DNA of 64,000 bases from Ga0077555 sp964500805 (GCA_964500805.1 CAZCQH010000029.1:7216-71215); one strand, 5' to 3'. Numbered from the stretch's first letter, positions 36,056-45,762 are shown. Made by a program: numbers and translations. Notes: generated by a model not told the origin, from the sequence alone.

Positions 36056-37207
36056 TTATGCAGTAGCTCGCTCGAAGCTGCCGTTGCGTGGCGGAAGGTT
36101 CTGCCGCTGCGTCGGGATACGCTCCTGAATCCTGTCAAACGTGGCGAGAGCCTGGCCGACCACCTGATCCATATTGTAGTAGCGATAAGTCGCGAGCCGG
36201 CCGACAAACCAGACGTCCGGCGTGCTGTCCGCAAGCCTTTCATAGCGCTTGTACAGCGCGGCGTTCTCTGCGCGGGGCACCGGATAATACGGGTCGCCGT
36301 CGTCGCACGGGTATTCGTAGGTAAGACTCGTGCGCGGCGACACTTGCCCGGTGAGATGCTTGTACTCGGTTACCCGCGTGTAACGTTCGGTCTGCGGGTA
36401 GTTCACCACAGCAACCGGTTGATGATGCTCCTTGTTCAAGGTGACATGCTCGAAGCGAAGCGAACGGTACGGTAATCGTCCATACCTATAGTCAAAATAT
36501 TCGTCGATCGGGCCGGTGAAAATCACGCGGCGATGGGGCACGAAGCGGACAATATCTTGATAATCGGTTTGCAGCAGGACTGAGATGCGCGGACTGTTCA
36601 GCATCCGCTCGAACATTGCCGTATAGCCGCGCTTTGGCATGAACTGAAAACGGTCCGTAAAATATCTGTCGTCACGATTGGTGCGAACAGGAACCCGCGA
36701 GGTTACTGATTTGTCCAGCTCTGAAGGATCCATGCCCCATTGCTTGCGCGTGTAGTCGCGGAAAAACTTGATGTAGAGTTCACGCCCGACGCGGCTAACG
36801 ATCACGTCCTCTGATGTGCGTACCGTCTCCACTTTCTCGGCGCGGCTCTGAAAAAACCTCTCCACACCCTCTGGATCGAGCGAGAGGCCATAGAGCCGGT
36901 TAACGGTGTCGAGGTTGATCGGAATCGGCACGAGCTGACCATCGACAAACGCCAAGACCCGGTGCTCATACGGTCGCCATTCGGTGAACCGGGAAAGGTG
37001 GGCGAAGATGCGTTCGCTATTCGTGTGAAAGATGTGCGGCCCGTATTGATGGATGAGCAGGCCGGCATCGTCGTAGCGATCGTATGCATTGCCGCCAATA
37101 TGCCGTCGCCGGTCGATGATCAGCACGCGCTCTTCGCGCTTGTTGGCGATGCGCTCGGCTAGCACGCTGCCTGCAAAGCCGGCGCCGACGATCAGCCAGT
37201 CAAACAT
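36056..37207 (-). CDS. glf: UDP-galactopyranose mutase
   Basis: A 383-residue flavoenzyme that converts UDP-galactopyranose to UDP-galactofuranose. The FAD motif GAGFAGSVLAERIA is at the N-terminus. Family blocks are RRRHIGGNAYDRYDDAGLLIHQYGPHIFHT (core HIGGNAYD and YGPHIFHT), KQWGMDPSEL, FTGPIDEYFDYRYG and RLATYRYYNMDQVVGQAL. The start is supported by AGGTGAG upstream. It overlaps the preceding glycosyltransferase by 8 bases, so they form an operon for galactofuranose-containing surface polysaccharide. Confidence 0.95.
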   Translation of the reverse strand: MFDWLIVGAGFAGSVLAERIANKREERVLIIDRRRHIGGNAYDRYDDAGLLIHQYGPHIFHTNSERIFAHLSRFTEWRPYEHRVLAFVDGQLVPIPINLDTVNRLYGLSLDPEGVERFFQSRAEKVETVRTSEDVIVSRVGRELYIKFFRDYTRKQWGMDPSELDKSVTSRVPVRTNRDDRYFTDRFQFMPKRGYTAMFERMLNSPRISVLLQTDYQDIVRFVPHRRVIFTGPIDEYFDYRYGRLPYRSLRFEHVTLNKEHHQPVAVVNYPQTERYTRVTEYKHLTGQVSPRTSLTYEYPCDDGDPYYPVPRAENAALYKRYERLADSTPDVWFVGRLATYRYYNMDQVVGQALATFDRIQERIPTQRQNLPPRNGSFERATA

Positions 37208-38378
37208 GGCTCACCTGCCGCCCATCGAGCTTCCGATCATACTGCGATCGGCGGGCAACAGCCTCTATCTCATCAAGCATGCGGGCCCAGGTACTATCCC
37301 ACGAGTTTGAAGCGAGGCTGCGATCGACAGCGGCCAGCCAACCCGTCCTGTTTTTTTCGCGCGTGGCGAGCAGCACCTCGATCCTATTGGCCATCTGTTG
37401 TGCATCGGCGGCGATCTCGACAAGACCTGAGGCGCCCCACGTTCGGACCACATCAACGATCGGCGTGGAGACGACCGGGAGACCGGCGGCCAGAAACTCG
37501 GGCGTCTTGGTCGGGCTGATGAAGCGCGTGGCGGCATTGAGGGCGAACGGCATGAAGCCGACGTCGAGGGCAGACAGATATGCCGGCAGCTCGACATATT
37601 CTTTACCGCCGAGCCAATGGATATTGTGGCGTCTCGGGAGACTGTCGGGATCTATTTTCACGACCGGCCCGATCATCAGGAACTGCCAGTCAGGCCGAAT
37701 ATCTGCGATCCGGCCGACCAGATCGATGTCGAGCCGCTCGTCGATCACTCCAAAAAAACCGATACGAGGCTTGGCCAAATTGGCCAGATCGGCTGGCTCG
37801 GACGCTTTCGCCAAACGTGCGGGTAGGAAATGCGCGACATCCACGCTGCTCGGAAACGCGTGTACGTTCGAATGGTCGCGGCGCTTTGCTTCGAACAGGC
37901 TGAGGCCACCAGTGAAAACGACATCTGCCCGCCGCATCAGCAGGCGTTCGAAAACCTTCATGTCGCGCGGCGCGCCCTTGAACTGCGACAACTCGTCCAT
38001 GCAGTCGTAAACACAAGCTTCGAATCGCAGATGTCCCGAGTAGCGCAATGCTGTGGGCGTGTAGTACCAGCCAATGGCGACCGCCCCGCACGAACTTTCA
38101 AGATATGAGTCAAGCAGCCTGCGCTGCACGGCATCGCGGGTTGCCGGGTCGGAATCCTCCGCCAACACTGGAACGACGACGAATATGTTGCGGGCTACGC
38201 TCGAGACCTCCAGGCGTGGCTCACTCACCTTTTCGACCCGAGGCTCCTCAAAGTAATGAACCCGGTATTTCTGGGCCGCGCGCGAAAGCAAATGCTGAGG
38301 TCGCTGGTATACAAAATTCCAGCGCAGGTGAGAGAAGCAGATCAGGTCCTGATCTGCCATCAGATGCTTGTTTGTCAT
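37200..38378 (-). CDS. Glycosyltransferase, GT-B fold (GT1/GT4-like)
   Basis: A 392-residue protein with an N-terminus FSHLRWNFVYQRPQHLLSRAA typical of a glycosyltransferase family often linked to glf. The central FPSSVDVAHF precedes the C-terminal Rossmann half. The donor-binding segment contains SPTKTPEFLAAGLPVVSTPI, with the expected glutamate. It probably moves a sugar, perhaps galactofuranose or a primer sugar, onto an extracellular polysaccharide at the inner membrane. The end overlaps glf. Confidence 0.87.
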   Translation of the reverse strand: MTNKHLMADQDLICFSHLRWNFVYQRPQHLLSRAAQKYRVHYFEEPRVEKVSEPRLEVSSVARNIFVVVPVLAEDSDPATRDAVQRRLLDSYLESSCGAVAIGWYYTPTALRYSGHLRFEACVYDCMDELSQFKGAPRDMKVFERLLMRRADVVFTGGLSLFEAKRRDHSNVHAFPSSVDVAHFLPARLAKASEPADLANLAKPRIGFFGVIDERLDIDLVGRIADIRPDWQFLMIGPVVKIDPDSLPRRHNIHWLGGKEYVELPAYLSALDVGFMPFALNAATRFISPTKTPEFLAAGLPVVSTPIVDVVRTWGASGLVEIAADAQQMANRIEVLLATREKNRTGWLAAVDRSLASNSWDSTWARMLDEIEAVARRSQYDRKLDGRQVSHV

Positions 38379-38972
38379 GTTTGCTCTTGGCTGTGGAGTA
38401 AGCGTACTTGAAAACGCTATTAGCTCGCGAAAGTTCCCGGATTGCCGAGCCGGACCGACTGGGCATCTGCAGCCATGGACACATCAAGACTTCATGAGGC
38501 GGAATGCGCGAGTGGGCCGTCATCGGCGAGCCCATCGCGGGCGCCGGCTACAAGTAGGCTGCAATCAATATGAGTGCCGGAAATGTGAAATCCCAATCGA
38601 AAGTAAAAGAACTCGCGCACGTTCCACTCGACACGGCTGGCGACTGCATCCGGCATTCTGGGATCGGGTTTCGGTGCTGAGGCGGCACGTGTCATGGCCG
38701 GTTCGCGTTCATTTTGCCTCGCAACCGCAAAGCGCGTCGCCTCTCCTATCCTGATAATCCCTTCGGCGTGCGTTATCTGATGGGCCACTTGCGACAGCCC
38801 TCACTGGCAGTTCCTAGCCCCTTGAACCTTGCATTGATGCTGATGCACAATTGCAGGTAAGCTTGGCAGAAATTCGCTCCCTGGTCGGAGTCGGATCATG
38901 GTAGGCTTGTTTGTTCGCCGTAATTGAATCGGGGCCGCGCGCAGCTTTCTACGCCCTCGCCATGGAGGCCTA
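38379..38972. other. 594-base spacer between divergent glycan and amidohydrolase genes
   Basis: No convincing gene, RNA or repeat. Open frames here lack recognisable motifs, and composition is somewhat lower in GC than the neighbours. It separates the leftward glycosyltransferase operon from the rightward amidohydrolase and presumably holds both promoters. GGAGG at about 38964 is the ribosome site of the latter. Confidence 0.5.
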
Positions 38973-40061
38973 ATGCCACTCGATATCGCACCCGCCTCGA
39001 ATCGCCTTGCCGTCATTGACAGTGACATCCACCCGGCGGTGAAGTCGCTCAACGACCTGAGGCCCTACCTCTCCAACCAGTGGTGGGAGTACGCGAACAC
39101 GTATGGCTTCCGCCGCAAGCATGGCAGCCCGGGCCAGGAGCCATATCCGAAGTCGGCGCCATTGGCCTCCCGCCGAGATGCGTGGCCGCAAGACGGTGGG
39201 CGGCCTGGCTCCAGCCTCGAGCTGATGCAGTCTCAATATCTTGATCCCGCTGGCGTCGAGCATGGAATACTCGGACCTCTGGGACCGACGGGCCAGGGCG
39301 ACTTCAATCTCGACTTTTCGGCCGCCATGTGCAGTGCCACCAACGATTGGCAGCTCGACGCGTGGACAAGACGCGACAAACGCCTGCGCTCGGCCATCGT
39401 TGTGCCCTACGAGGATGGGCTCGCGTCGGCTGCCGAGATCGAGCGGCTCGGCGCCTTACCCGAGTACGCGCAGGTATTTTGCCTGACGCGCTCGTCGGAG
39501 CCCCTCGGCAACCGCCGCTATTGGCCGATCTACGCCGCCGCCGAGCGTTACAATTTGCCTGTTGCCTTTCACGTGTTCGGCACGAGCGGCCATCCTGTCA
39601 ACGGCGCCGGCTGGCCGTCGTACTACATTGAGGAAGGCGCGGCGCACTCGACCTCCTGCCAAACCGTGGTGTCGAGCCTCATCGCAGAGGGCGTGTTCGA
39701 GAAGTTTCCGAAGCTGAAGGTGGTGATGGTGGAAGGTGGCTTCGCCTGGCTGCCGATGCTCGCCTGGCGCCTCGACAAAATCTTCGAGAAGAACCGCAAG
39801 GAAGTGCCGCATCTGAAAATGCGGCCATCCGAGTACATCAAGAGGCATGTCTGGGTGTCGTCGCAGCCAATGGAGGAACCGGACAACCGCCACCATTTCC
39901 TCGATATGATGGAGTGGCTGGGCTGGGACCGGCTGCTGTTCGCGAGCGACTATCCGCACTGGGACTTCGATGATCCCTTCCGAGCCTTCCCGGCCGGCGT
40001 CACGCCCGAGCAGCACCGCATGGTGTGTGCGGAGAACGGGCTGGAAGTCTATCGGATCTGA
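38973..40061 (+). CDS. Amidohydrolase family 2 (ACMSD-like) protein
   Basis: A 362-residue metal-dependent TIM-barrel hydrolase/decarboxylase. VIDSDIHP gives the DxH metal motif near the N-terminus, PVAFHVFG the central histidine, and LLFASDYPHWDFDDP the C-terminal catalytic aspartate region. FPKLKVVMVEGGFAWLP is a common family block. Such proteins hydrolyse or decarboxylate aromatic-type compounds. A Rieske protein and a class III CoA-transferase follow in the same direction, so a catabolic cluster is likely. Confidence 0.88.
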   Translation: MPLDIAPASNRLAVIDSDIHPAVKSLNDLRPYLSNQWWEYANTYGFRRKHGSPGQEPYPKSAPLASRRDAWPQDGGRPGSSLELMQSQYLDPAGVEHGILGPLGPTGQGDFNLDFSAAMCSATNDWQLDAWTRRDKRLRSAIVVPYEDGLASAAEIERLGALPEYAQVFCLTRSSEPLGNRRYWPIYAAAERYNLPVAFHVFGTSGHPVNGAGWPSYYIEEGAAHSTSCQTVVSSLIAEGVFEKFPKLKVVMVEGGFAWLPMLAWRLDKIFEKNRKEVPHLKMRPSEYIKRHVWVSSQPMEEPDNRHHFLDMMEWLGWDRLLFASDYPHWDFDDPFRAFPAGVTPEQHRMVCAENGLEVYRI

Positions 40062-40202
40062 GCGCGGTCCGTGACGCTTGCACGTTGCTGAGCACACGGG
40101 GCAAGCTCCGCGCGCCGACAGGACGGGTTGGCCTGTTCTCGTGCATGCGCGTCTCTGGCACGGCTTCGGAACCTCTGTCGTCAATCGGGTAATTAAAACG
40201 TA

Positions 40203-40628
40203 ATGACCGCAGCTAAGACCCGTCACGTCGTCGCCCGCGTCGATGAGATTCCGGCTGGTGAACGAAAACTCGTTTCCGTCGGCGGGCGGGGTGTGCTCGT
40301 GTTTAATCTCGGCGGCGAGTTCTTCGCGCTTTCTGATACGTGTCCGCACAAGGGAGGAAGTCTTGCCGGCGGCATCTGTACGGGGCTCGTGGAGTCCAGC
40401 ATGCCCGGGGAATTCCGCTATTCGCGGCCCGGCGAGATGATTCGCTGCCCATGGCATCAATGGGAATTCGACATTCGCACAGGGCGCTCGTACTGCGATC
40501 CGCGACGCTTGCGCCTGATGCAGTACGATGTCGCCGTGGAGCCAGGTGCAAAGCTGGTCGAGGGCCCCTATGTGGCGGAAACGTTCAAGGTTGCCATCGA
40601 GGACGAGTACGTCGTTATCGAGGCGTGA
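40203..40628 (+). CDS. Rieske [2Fe-2S] ferredoxin-like protein
   Basis: A 141-residue soluble Rieske protein. The cluster ligands are C47-x-H49 (CPHKGG) and C82-x2-H85 (CPWHQW). The 32-residue interval is longer than in classic ferredoxins and contains GGICTGLVESSMPGEFRYSRPGE, a feature of a small family usually next to amidohydrolases. It could deliver electrons to an oxygenase or form part of one. No oxygenase large subunit is adjacent. The ribosome site is weak. Confidence 0.87.
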   Translation: MTAAKTRHVVARVDEIPAGERKLVSVGGRGVLVFNLGGEFFALSDTCPHKGGSLAGGICTGLVESSMPGEFRYSRPGEMIRCPWHQWEFDIRTGRSYCDPRRLRLMQYDVAVEPGAKLVEGPYVAETFKVAIEDEYVVIEA

Positions 40629-40676
40629 GTACCGCCTCGTTTGTTTCAGGATAGCTTGGAGTGCCTGGAGAGCCTG

Positions 40677-41762
40677 ATGCCGCCAGCTTTTCGCCCCCTC
40701 GACGGTATCAGGGTTGTAGACGTTTCGCACGTCATCGCTGGACCATTCGCGACCTTGCATCTGGCGCAGCTTGGCGCCGACGTCCTGAAAGTCGAGAACG
40801 TCAACGGCGGCGACGTGATGCGGCGCGGCGCGCGAGGAGCAAAGGCTTTCACCGCGCTCAATGCGGGCAAGCGCAAGACCCGCATCGACATCGGCACGCC
40901 AGCTGGCCAGGAGGAAATCCTGGCGCTCGCCAAAACCGCCGACATCTTCGTTGACAACCTGCGCCCCGGCGTCATGGACGGGAAGGGGCTCGGCTACGAG
41001 GCTGTGAAAGCCGTCAATCCGCGCATCATCTATTGTTCAATCTCAGGCTTCGGTCGAGCGGCTAAAGGCCGGCCCGCCTACGACCACGTCGTGCAGGCTG
41101 CGACTGGCATGACTCTCACCTGCGGCAACGAAGGCGACCCGCCCGTGAAGGTGAGCTTCCCGCTAATTGATGCGGCGTCCGGCATGATCGCGACAATCTC
41201 CATACTGGCCGCGCTCCGAGAGCGGGATCGCACGGGTCGCGGTTGCCTGCTCGATGTCTCCATGGCTGCCGCCGCGCTTCAGCTCATGTACCCGTTGACC
41301 TGCGATGCGCTGACCGACGGCATCGTGCCGAAGCGCTTCGGCAATCAGGCCCCGTCGGGCAGCCCCGCCGCCGATGTGTTCCAAACCCGTGACGGTGGTC
41401 ACATTGCCATCGCCGCCAACACGCCGCGCCAACTCGTGAGTTTGTTGGAGGAATTGGATCTCATCGCCCTGGCGCGCGATACGTCCATCTTCGCTACACC
41501 GCCGGATCCGAAAGCTCCGGCAGGGTTCCTCGCCGCCAAAGATCCGCATCGCCTGAAGGCGGCGCTCCGCGAGGCGATTGCAAAACGCGACGCTGCCGAT
41601 CTTGAAGCCAAGTTGATCACGGCCAAGGTCGCCGCTGCCCGCGTGCGCACCCTGCCCGAGTTCGCGGTCGAGGCGGATCGCACAGGCGCCATCGCTGCTG
41701 TCGATCTGGAGGACGACGGCGTGCGCGTGCGCTCACCCGGTCTGGGCTTCCGCGTCAGCTGA
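40677..41762 (+). CDS. Class III CoA-transferase (CaiB/BaiF family)
   Basis: A 361-residue CoA-transferase. The ATG at 40677 has GGAG 7 bases upstream. It shows FRPLDGIRVVDVSHVIAGPFATLHLAQLGADVLKVE (family core DVSHVIAGP and LGADVLKVE), FVDNLRPGVMDGKGLGY, CSISGFG and the catalytic aspartate in RPAYDHVVQ (Asp136). The gene lies 48 bases after the Rieske gene and is probably cotranscribed with it. It may activate the acid generated by the upstream amidohydrolase pathway, an inference from context. Confidence 0.87.
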   Translation: MPPAFRPLDGIRVVDVSHVIAGPFATLHLAQLGADVLKVENVNGGDVMRRGARGAKAFTALNAGKRKTRIDIGTPAGQEEILALAKTADIFVDNLRPGVMDGKGLGYEAVKAVNPRIIYCSISGFGRAAKGRPAYDHVVQAATGMTLTCGNEGDPPVKVSFPLIDAASGMIATISILAALRERDRTGRGCLLDVSMAAAALQLMYPLTCDALTDGIVPKRFGNQAPSGSPAADVFQTRDGGHIAIAANTPRQLVSLLEELDLIALARDTSIFATPPDPKAPAGFLAAKDPHRLKAALREAIAKRDAADLEAKLITAKVAAARVRTLPEFAVEADRTGAIAAVDLEDDGVRVRSPGLGFRVS

Positions 41763-41911
41763 CTCCGGCGCAGCGATCACGTCGCCTCCTCCGCTGGAAT
41801 CATCGCAATGCGAAAAGCTTGCTCGGACTTGGCAGCCGCGGGCGATCCGCTATGGTGCAGCCATTGCTCCAAAATTGGGGCATCGAGCTGAAAAACGCAG
41901 GATCTCCGCGC

Positions 41912-42325
41912 ATGAAAATCAAGCTCCACCACGTCAACTTTTGCACGAACAACGTTGAGGCTATGAACGCGTTCTACCGGGAGGTTCTCGACATGGACGG
42001 CGTGCCGGGCATGAACCAGAACCGCACGCAGTCGAAAGATGGCTACAACGGCGAAGTCGCCTTCGTCTCCGATGGCGCGACTCAGTTCCACCTTGCCGAG
42101 AAGGACCTCACCGCAGCCCATCGCACCAAGACGTTCCTCAACCCGCTGGAGCGCGGGCATATCGCCTTCCGCACCGATGACATCGCGGCATTCAAGAAGC
42201 GGCTGGAGGAGCGCGGCATCCCTTATGCCGACTGGGGCGCGTGGGCCATGCAGGGCTGGCAGCAGATCTTCTTCTACGACCCCGACGGCAACATCATCGA
42301 GGTCCATCAGGCGAGCCAGATGTAA
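41912..42325 (+). CDS. VOC family (glyoxalase/dioxygenase fold) protein
   Basis: A 137-residue single vicinal-oxygen-chelate domain pair. MKIKLHHVNFCTNNVEAMNAFYREVL gives the first metal histidine (HHVNF). Others are QFHLAEKD, HIAFRTDDIAAF and the C-terminal YDPDGNIIEVHQ with the glutamate. Such proteins act as glyoxalases, epimerases, extradiol dioxygenases or resistance proteins. Start at 41912 by homology. Substrate unknown. Confidence 0.85.
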   Translation: MKIKLHHVNFCTNNVEAMNAFYREVLDMDGVPGMNQNRTQSKDGYNGEVAFVSDGATQFHLAEKDLTAAHRTKTFLNPLERGHIAFRTDDIAAFKKRLEERGIPYADWGAWAMQGWQQIFFYDPDGNIIEVHQASQM

Positions 42326-42398
42326 TCCGCCGGTAACCCTTTTTGCGCCGGGCTGTGGGACACTTCGTCAAACTGATTCGCGAAGCGCCCCGCGCCCA

Positions 42399-43370
42399 AT
42401 GACCGAGAACGACACATCGCCAGCCGCCCACCGCCTGATCGAGACCTTCCTCGAAATGCTCGGTGCTGAACGTGGCGCGGCCCAAAACACGCTCGATGCC
42501 TACCGCCGCGACCTCGACGACTTTTCAGCCTTTCTACAAGGCCGAGGCGTGGTGATCCCCGACGTCCGGCCTGAAACCGTCAGTGCCTATCTGAAGGCTC
42601 TGTCCGAGCAGGGCCTCGCCTCCTCATCGCGTGCCCGCCGGCTTTCCGCGATTCGTCAGCTCTACCGATTCCTGACGGCCGAGGAGATTGTCGAACGCGA
42701 TCCGGCGCTGGGCTTTGCGGGCCCGAAGAAAGTACGGGCTCTGCCGAAGACACTCTCGGTCGCGGAGGTTGACCGGCTGCTTGAGACGGCTGAGCGGCGC
42801 ACCGGCGCGGATGGCATTGCGGGTCGCGATCGCTTGCGCGCGCTGCGGCTCCACGCCTTGCTGGAGCTTCTCTATGCCACCGGCATGCGCGTCACCGAGC
42901 TTGTGACGCTCCCCCGCTCGGTGCTGCAAGGCGATGATCGCGTGCTCACCATCAAGGGTAAGGGCGGGCGTGAGCGGATTGTGCCCTTGAACGCCAAGGC
43001 GCGGACAGCGCTGCTGAGCTACATGAACGCCGGACGCAACAGCGACGGCGCCATCGTACCGATGCTGTCGACGCGCTGGCTTTTTCCCTCGAACAGCGCC
43101 GAGGGCCACTTCACCCGGCAGCGGCTGGCTCAGGAGCTGAAAGAGGTGGCGCTCGAAGCGGGTCTCGATCCCGAGCGCGTCTCGCCGCACGTGCTGCGCC
43201 ACGCGTTCGCCAGCCACCTGCTGGACCGCGGCGCGGACCTCAGAGCTGTCCAGCAGCTGCTGGGTCACGCCGATATTTCCACAACCCAGATCTACACCCA
43301 TGTCCTGGAAGAACGATTGAAAAAGCTCGTCCACGAGCATCATCCTCTCGCCAAAGCGCGGCTCGGATGA
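42399..43370 (+). CDS. xerD: Site-specific tyrosine recombinase XerD
   Basis: A 323-residue integrase-family recombinase of normal XerD length. The N-terminal SAM-like domain has NTLDAYRRDLDDFSAFL. The catalytic residues are Arg in TGMRVTEL, Lys in KGKGGRERIV, HxxR in SPHVLRHAFASHLL, the second His in LLGHADIS and the nucleophile Tyr in TTQIYTHV. XerCD resolves chromosome dimers at dif. In Rhizobiales xerD commonly precedes accA, as it does here after an inserted remnant gene. This is the housekeeping recombinase, not a phage integrase. Confidence 0.93.
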   Translation: MTENDTSPAAHRLIETFLEMLGAERGAAQNTLDAYRRDLDDFSAFLQGRGVVIPDVRPETVSAYLKALSEQGLASSSRARRLSAIRQLYRFLTAEEIVERDPALGFAGPKKVRALPKTLSVAEVDRLLETAERRTGADGIAGRDRLRALRLHALLELLYATGMRVTELVTLPRSVLQGDDRVLTIKGKGGRERIVPLNAKARTALLSYMNAGRNSDGAIVPMLSTRWLFPSNSAEGHFTRQRLAQELKEVALEAGLDPERVSPHVLRHAFASHLLDRGADLRAVQQLLGHADISTTQIYTHVLEERLKKLVHEHHPLAKARLG

Positions 43371-43810
43371 GCCGGCCGCGCCTTGCGGAGGCGTCATCAC
43401 GATGGGCGTAAGGCGAGAGTTTCTGACGGTAACAATGATGCCTCCGGACATCGCAGCCGATGTTCAGCAACGCATGTGAGGCGGTGAGGCCGCCGATCGT
43501 TCCGCGCTCGGTAACTTTTCGATCACGCGGAAGAGAGCGATCATTCGCGTGCGATCGGCGCCAAGCATTACAGCTCCTGGGAGCATATCCAGTTTCGAGC
43601 GGCTGGTGACCATCGACATGCCGCGACCGAATTTTGACATCTTGGCCGTTTTGATCGACGGCATGAGACCCGTGCAGCAAGCCGTAACGTCTCGTGCGCG
43701 GAACCGGAACAAATCAGCAGCACGCGCATTATGCCCCACGGTGTCGAGCAAGCACCACGGGGTTCACGACACGATTGGCCGAAATCAACCGGACTGTCAG
43801 AGGGGCATCC
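43371..43810. other. 440-base spacer after xerD
   Basis: No gene I can support. A 95-codon leftward open frame (43464-43751) exists but has no recognisable motif or clear ribosome site. The spacer lies between xerD and the B12-binding remnant and may be eroded sequence. Confidence 0.45.
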
Positions 43811-44512
43811 ATGCCGCGATCACACGGCTGCAAGGTCTTGATGATCTATCCGCGCTTCAGTGCGGAATCGTTTTGGAACTACTCATCCACCGCCGGAGTC
43901 CTTGGCGCGCGCTACCCGACCGCACCGCTCGGACTGATAACACTTGCCGCGATGCTTCCGCAGACATGGGACATTCGCCTCGTCAATCGCAATACCGAGG
44001 ACCTCGACGAGCAAGAGATCGCGGATGCCAATCTCGTCATGACCGGCGGGATGCTCTTCCAACAGGCGGATACGCTCCGCCTCATCGACCTCGCGAAAAA
44101 ATACGGAACCCCGATTGCCGTCGGTGGGCCGGACGCGACATCGAGCCCCCACATCTACGCGCAGGCCGACTTCCGCGTGCTCGGCGAAGCCGAAGGAATC
44201 ATCGATGAATTCGTCAATGCCTGGAACGCAGGCGAGACGATCGAGACGGTGCGTCGGATCGTTAGTTACCACCCGGAATTCCGGTCGGTCCTTTGGTCGA
44301 CCTTCCTGAAGTGCTACGCGATCAATCCATCGGCGATCCGACGCACCGTGACGCTGCTCGCGTTTTACCTTCACCTCGGACCCTATGCGCGCCACGTTGC
44401 TGACGAAGCGCGAAAGGCGGCAATCGTAAATTCAGAACGTCAATCACGTCCGTCCGAGGCGGTTCCGGCCGTGCACATGCGGATGAAGAGGGTGGTCCGG
44501 GTTGGTCGCTGA
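43811..44512 (+). pseudogene. B12-binding radical SAM protein lacking its SAM core
   Basis: A 233-codon frame with a good AGAGGGG site. Residues 1-135 match the cobalamin-binding N-terminus of DUF4070-type B12-binding radical SAM proteins (IYPRFSAESFWNYSSTAGVLGARYPTAPLGLIT, core GARYPTAPLGLIT; NLVMTGGMLFQQADTLRLI; AVGGPDATSSPH; LGEAEGIIDEFVNAW). The sequence then jumps straight to the family's C-terminal helix (FLKCYAINPSAIRRTVTLLAFYLHLGPYARHV). The whole middle, about 250 residues with the CxxxCxxC cluster, is missing. The frame is still open, so it is either an in-frame deletion pseudogene or a reduced B12-binding protein. Confidence 0.8.
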
Positions 44513-44649
44513 AAACTGTGTTGTTTGAGCGAGAGGTTGCGCGTCCGGGTCTCCGCCACCTCGGCCGCCACCGACTGCGGCGCGCACGTGACCACAGGAT
44601 CGCCACGTCGGCCGGCTTGCGAACCGGCACGTTGCCCGTCAGTTTGCGC

Positions 44650-44663
44650 CTGATCCGAATCAA
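44650..44663. promoter_or_regulatory. Near-consensus FNR box CTGATCCGAATCAA
   Basis: One mismatch from TTGAT-N4-ATCAA, located 121 bases upstream of accA. Given the regulator and perfect boxes elsewhere in the window it may be functional, but a single-mismatch site can occur by chance. Confidence 0.35.
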
Positions 44664-44783
44664 TTTAACCGACAGTTCATAAAATCTGAGCTTGTTCACA
44701 TGGAGCAGTGCTTGACGGTTTGGGCTGCTGCTAGGATGGTGCGGCCGACTCTGAACAGGTCTGGGAGCCAGTAAAAGGCGGCC

Positions 44784-45740
44784 ATGCGCACCTACATCGA
44801 ATTCGAGAAGCCTATCGCCGAGCTGGAGAGCAAGGTGGCAGAACTGCGCCAGCTCTCGAGCCAGGACAACGCCAACGTTTCAATCGGCGAGGAGATCGCC
44901 AAGCTCGAGCAGAAGGCGAAGCAGCTGCTGGTGGAGACATACGCCAAATTGACTCCGTGGCAGAAGACACAAGTCGCACGTCATCCCGAGCGACCCCATT
45001 GTCTCGACTACGTCAATGCGCTCATGGAGAGCTTCCAGCCACTCGCCGGCGACCGCTACTTTGCGGAGGATGCCGCCGTGATGGGCGGCGTCGGCACGTT
45101 CCGCGGCACCAGCGTCGTCGTCATCGGCCATGAGAAGGGTCACGATACGGAGAGCCGTATCAAGCACAATTTTGGCATGGCGCGGCCAGAGGGCTATCGC
45201 AAGGCCGTGCGCCTGATGGAGATGGCCGACAAGTTCGGCATGCCAGTGATCACGCTGGTCGATACGGCGGGTGCCTATCCCGGCGTCGGCGCCGAGGAGC
45301 GCGGCCAAGCGGAGGCAATCGCGCGTTCCACCGACTGCTGCCTGGCTGTGGGTGTGCCGATCGTGTCGGTGGTGATCGGCGAGGGCGGCTCAGGCGGCGC
45401 AGTGGCCATTGCCACGGCAAACCGCATCCTGATGCTGGAGCACTCGATTTACACCGTCGCATCGCCCGAGGCGGCCGCCTCGATCCTTTGGCGCGATGCC
45501 GCCAAAGCCATCGATGCGGCGACCAGCATGAAGATCACCGCGCAGGATCTGCTCGAGCTCGGCGTCATCGACGACATCATTCCGGAGCCGGTTGGCGGCG
45601 CCCATCGCGACAAGGAAACTGCGATCGAGCGCACCGGCGGCGCCATCGCCAAGGCGCTGGCCGAGTTCGAGCAGAAATCGCCTGAGGACGTCCGCCGCCA
45701 ACGCCATGAACGCTTTCTGGAGATCGGCCGCGCGCTGTAG
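44784..45740 (+). CDS. accA: Acetyl-CoA carboxylase carboxyltransferase subunit alpha
   Basis: A 318-residue AccA of standard length. It has an N-terminal helical YIEFEKPIAELESKVAEL, then the crotonase-fold core with DRYFAEDAAVMGG, GHEKGHDT, RPEGYRKAVRLMEMAD, DTAGAYPGVGAEERGQAEAIA (core TAGAYPGVGAEERGQ) and GEGGSGGAVAI. With AccD it transfers the carboxyl group from biotin to acetyl-CoA, the first step of fatty acid synthesis. It is essential housekeeping and anchors the region as chromosome. Confidence 0.96.
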   Translation: MRTYIEFEKPIAELESKVAELRQLSSQDNANVSIGEEIAKLEQKAKQLLVETYAKLTPWQKTQVARHPERPHCLDYVNALMESFQPLAGDRYFAEDAAVMGGVGTFRGTSVVVIGHEKGHDTESRIKHNFGMARPEGYRKAVRLMEMADKFGMPVITLVDTAGAYPGVGAEERGQAEAIARSTDCCLAVGVPIVSVVIGEGGSGGAVAIATANRILMLEHSIYTVASPEAAASILWRDAAKAIDAATSMKITAQDLLELGVIDDIIPEPVGGAHRDKETAIERTGGAIAKALAEFEQKSPEDVRRQRHERFLEIGRAL

Positions 45741-45762
45741 TCGCTCGTGTTGCCAGTTGATC

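Noticed and set aside
42399..43370. Tyrosine recombinase as evidence of a prophage or integrative element
   Set aside because: Sequence and context (upstream of accA) fit housekeeping XerD. No att repeats or phage genes are present.
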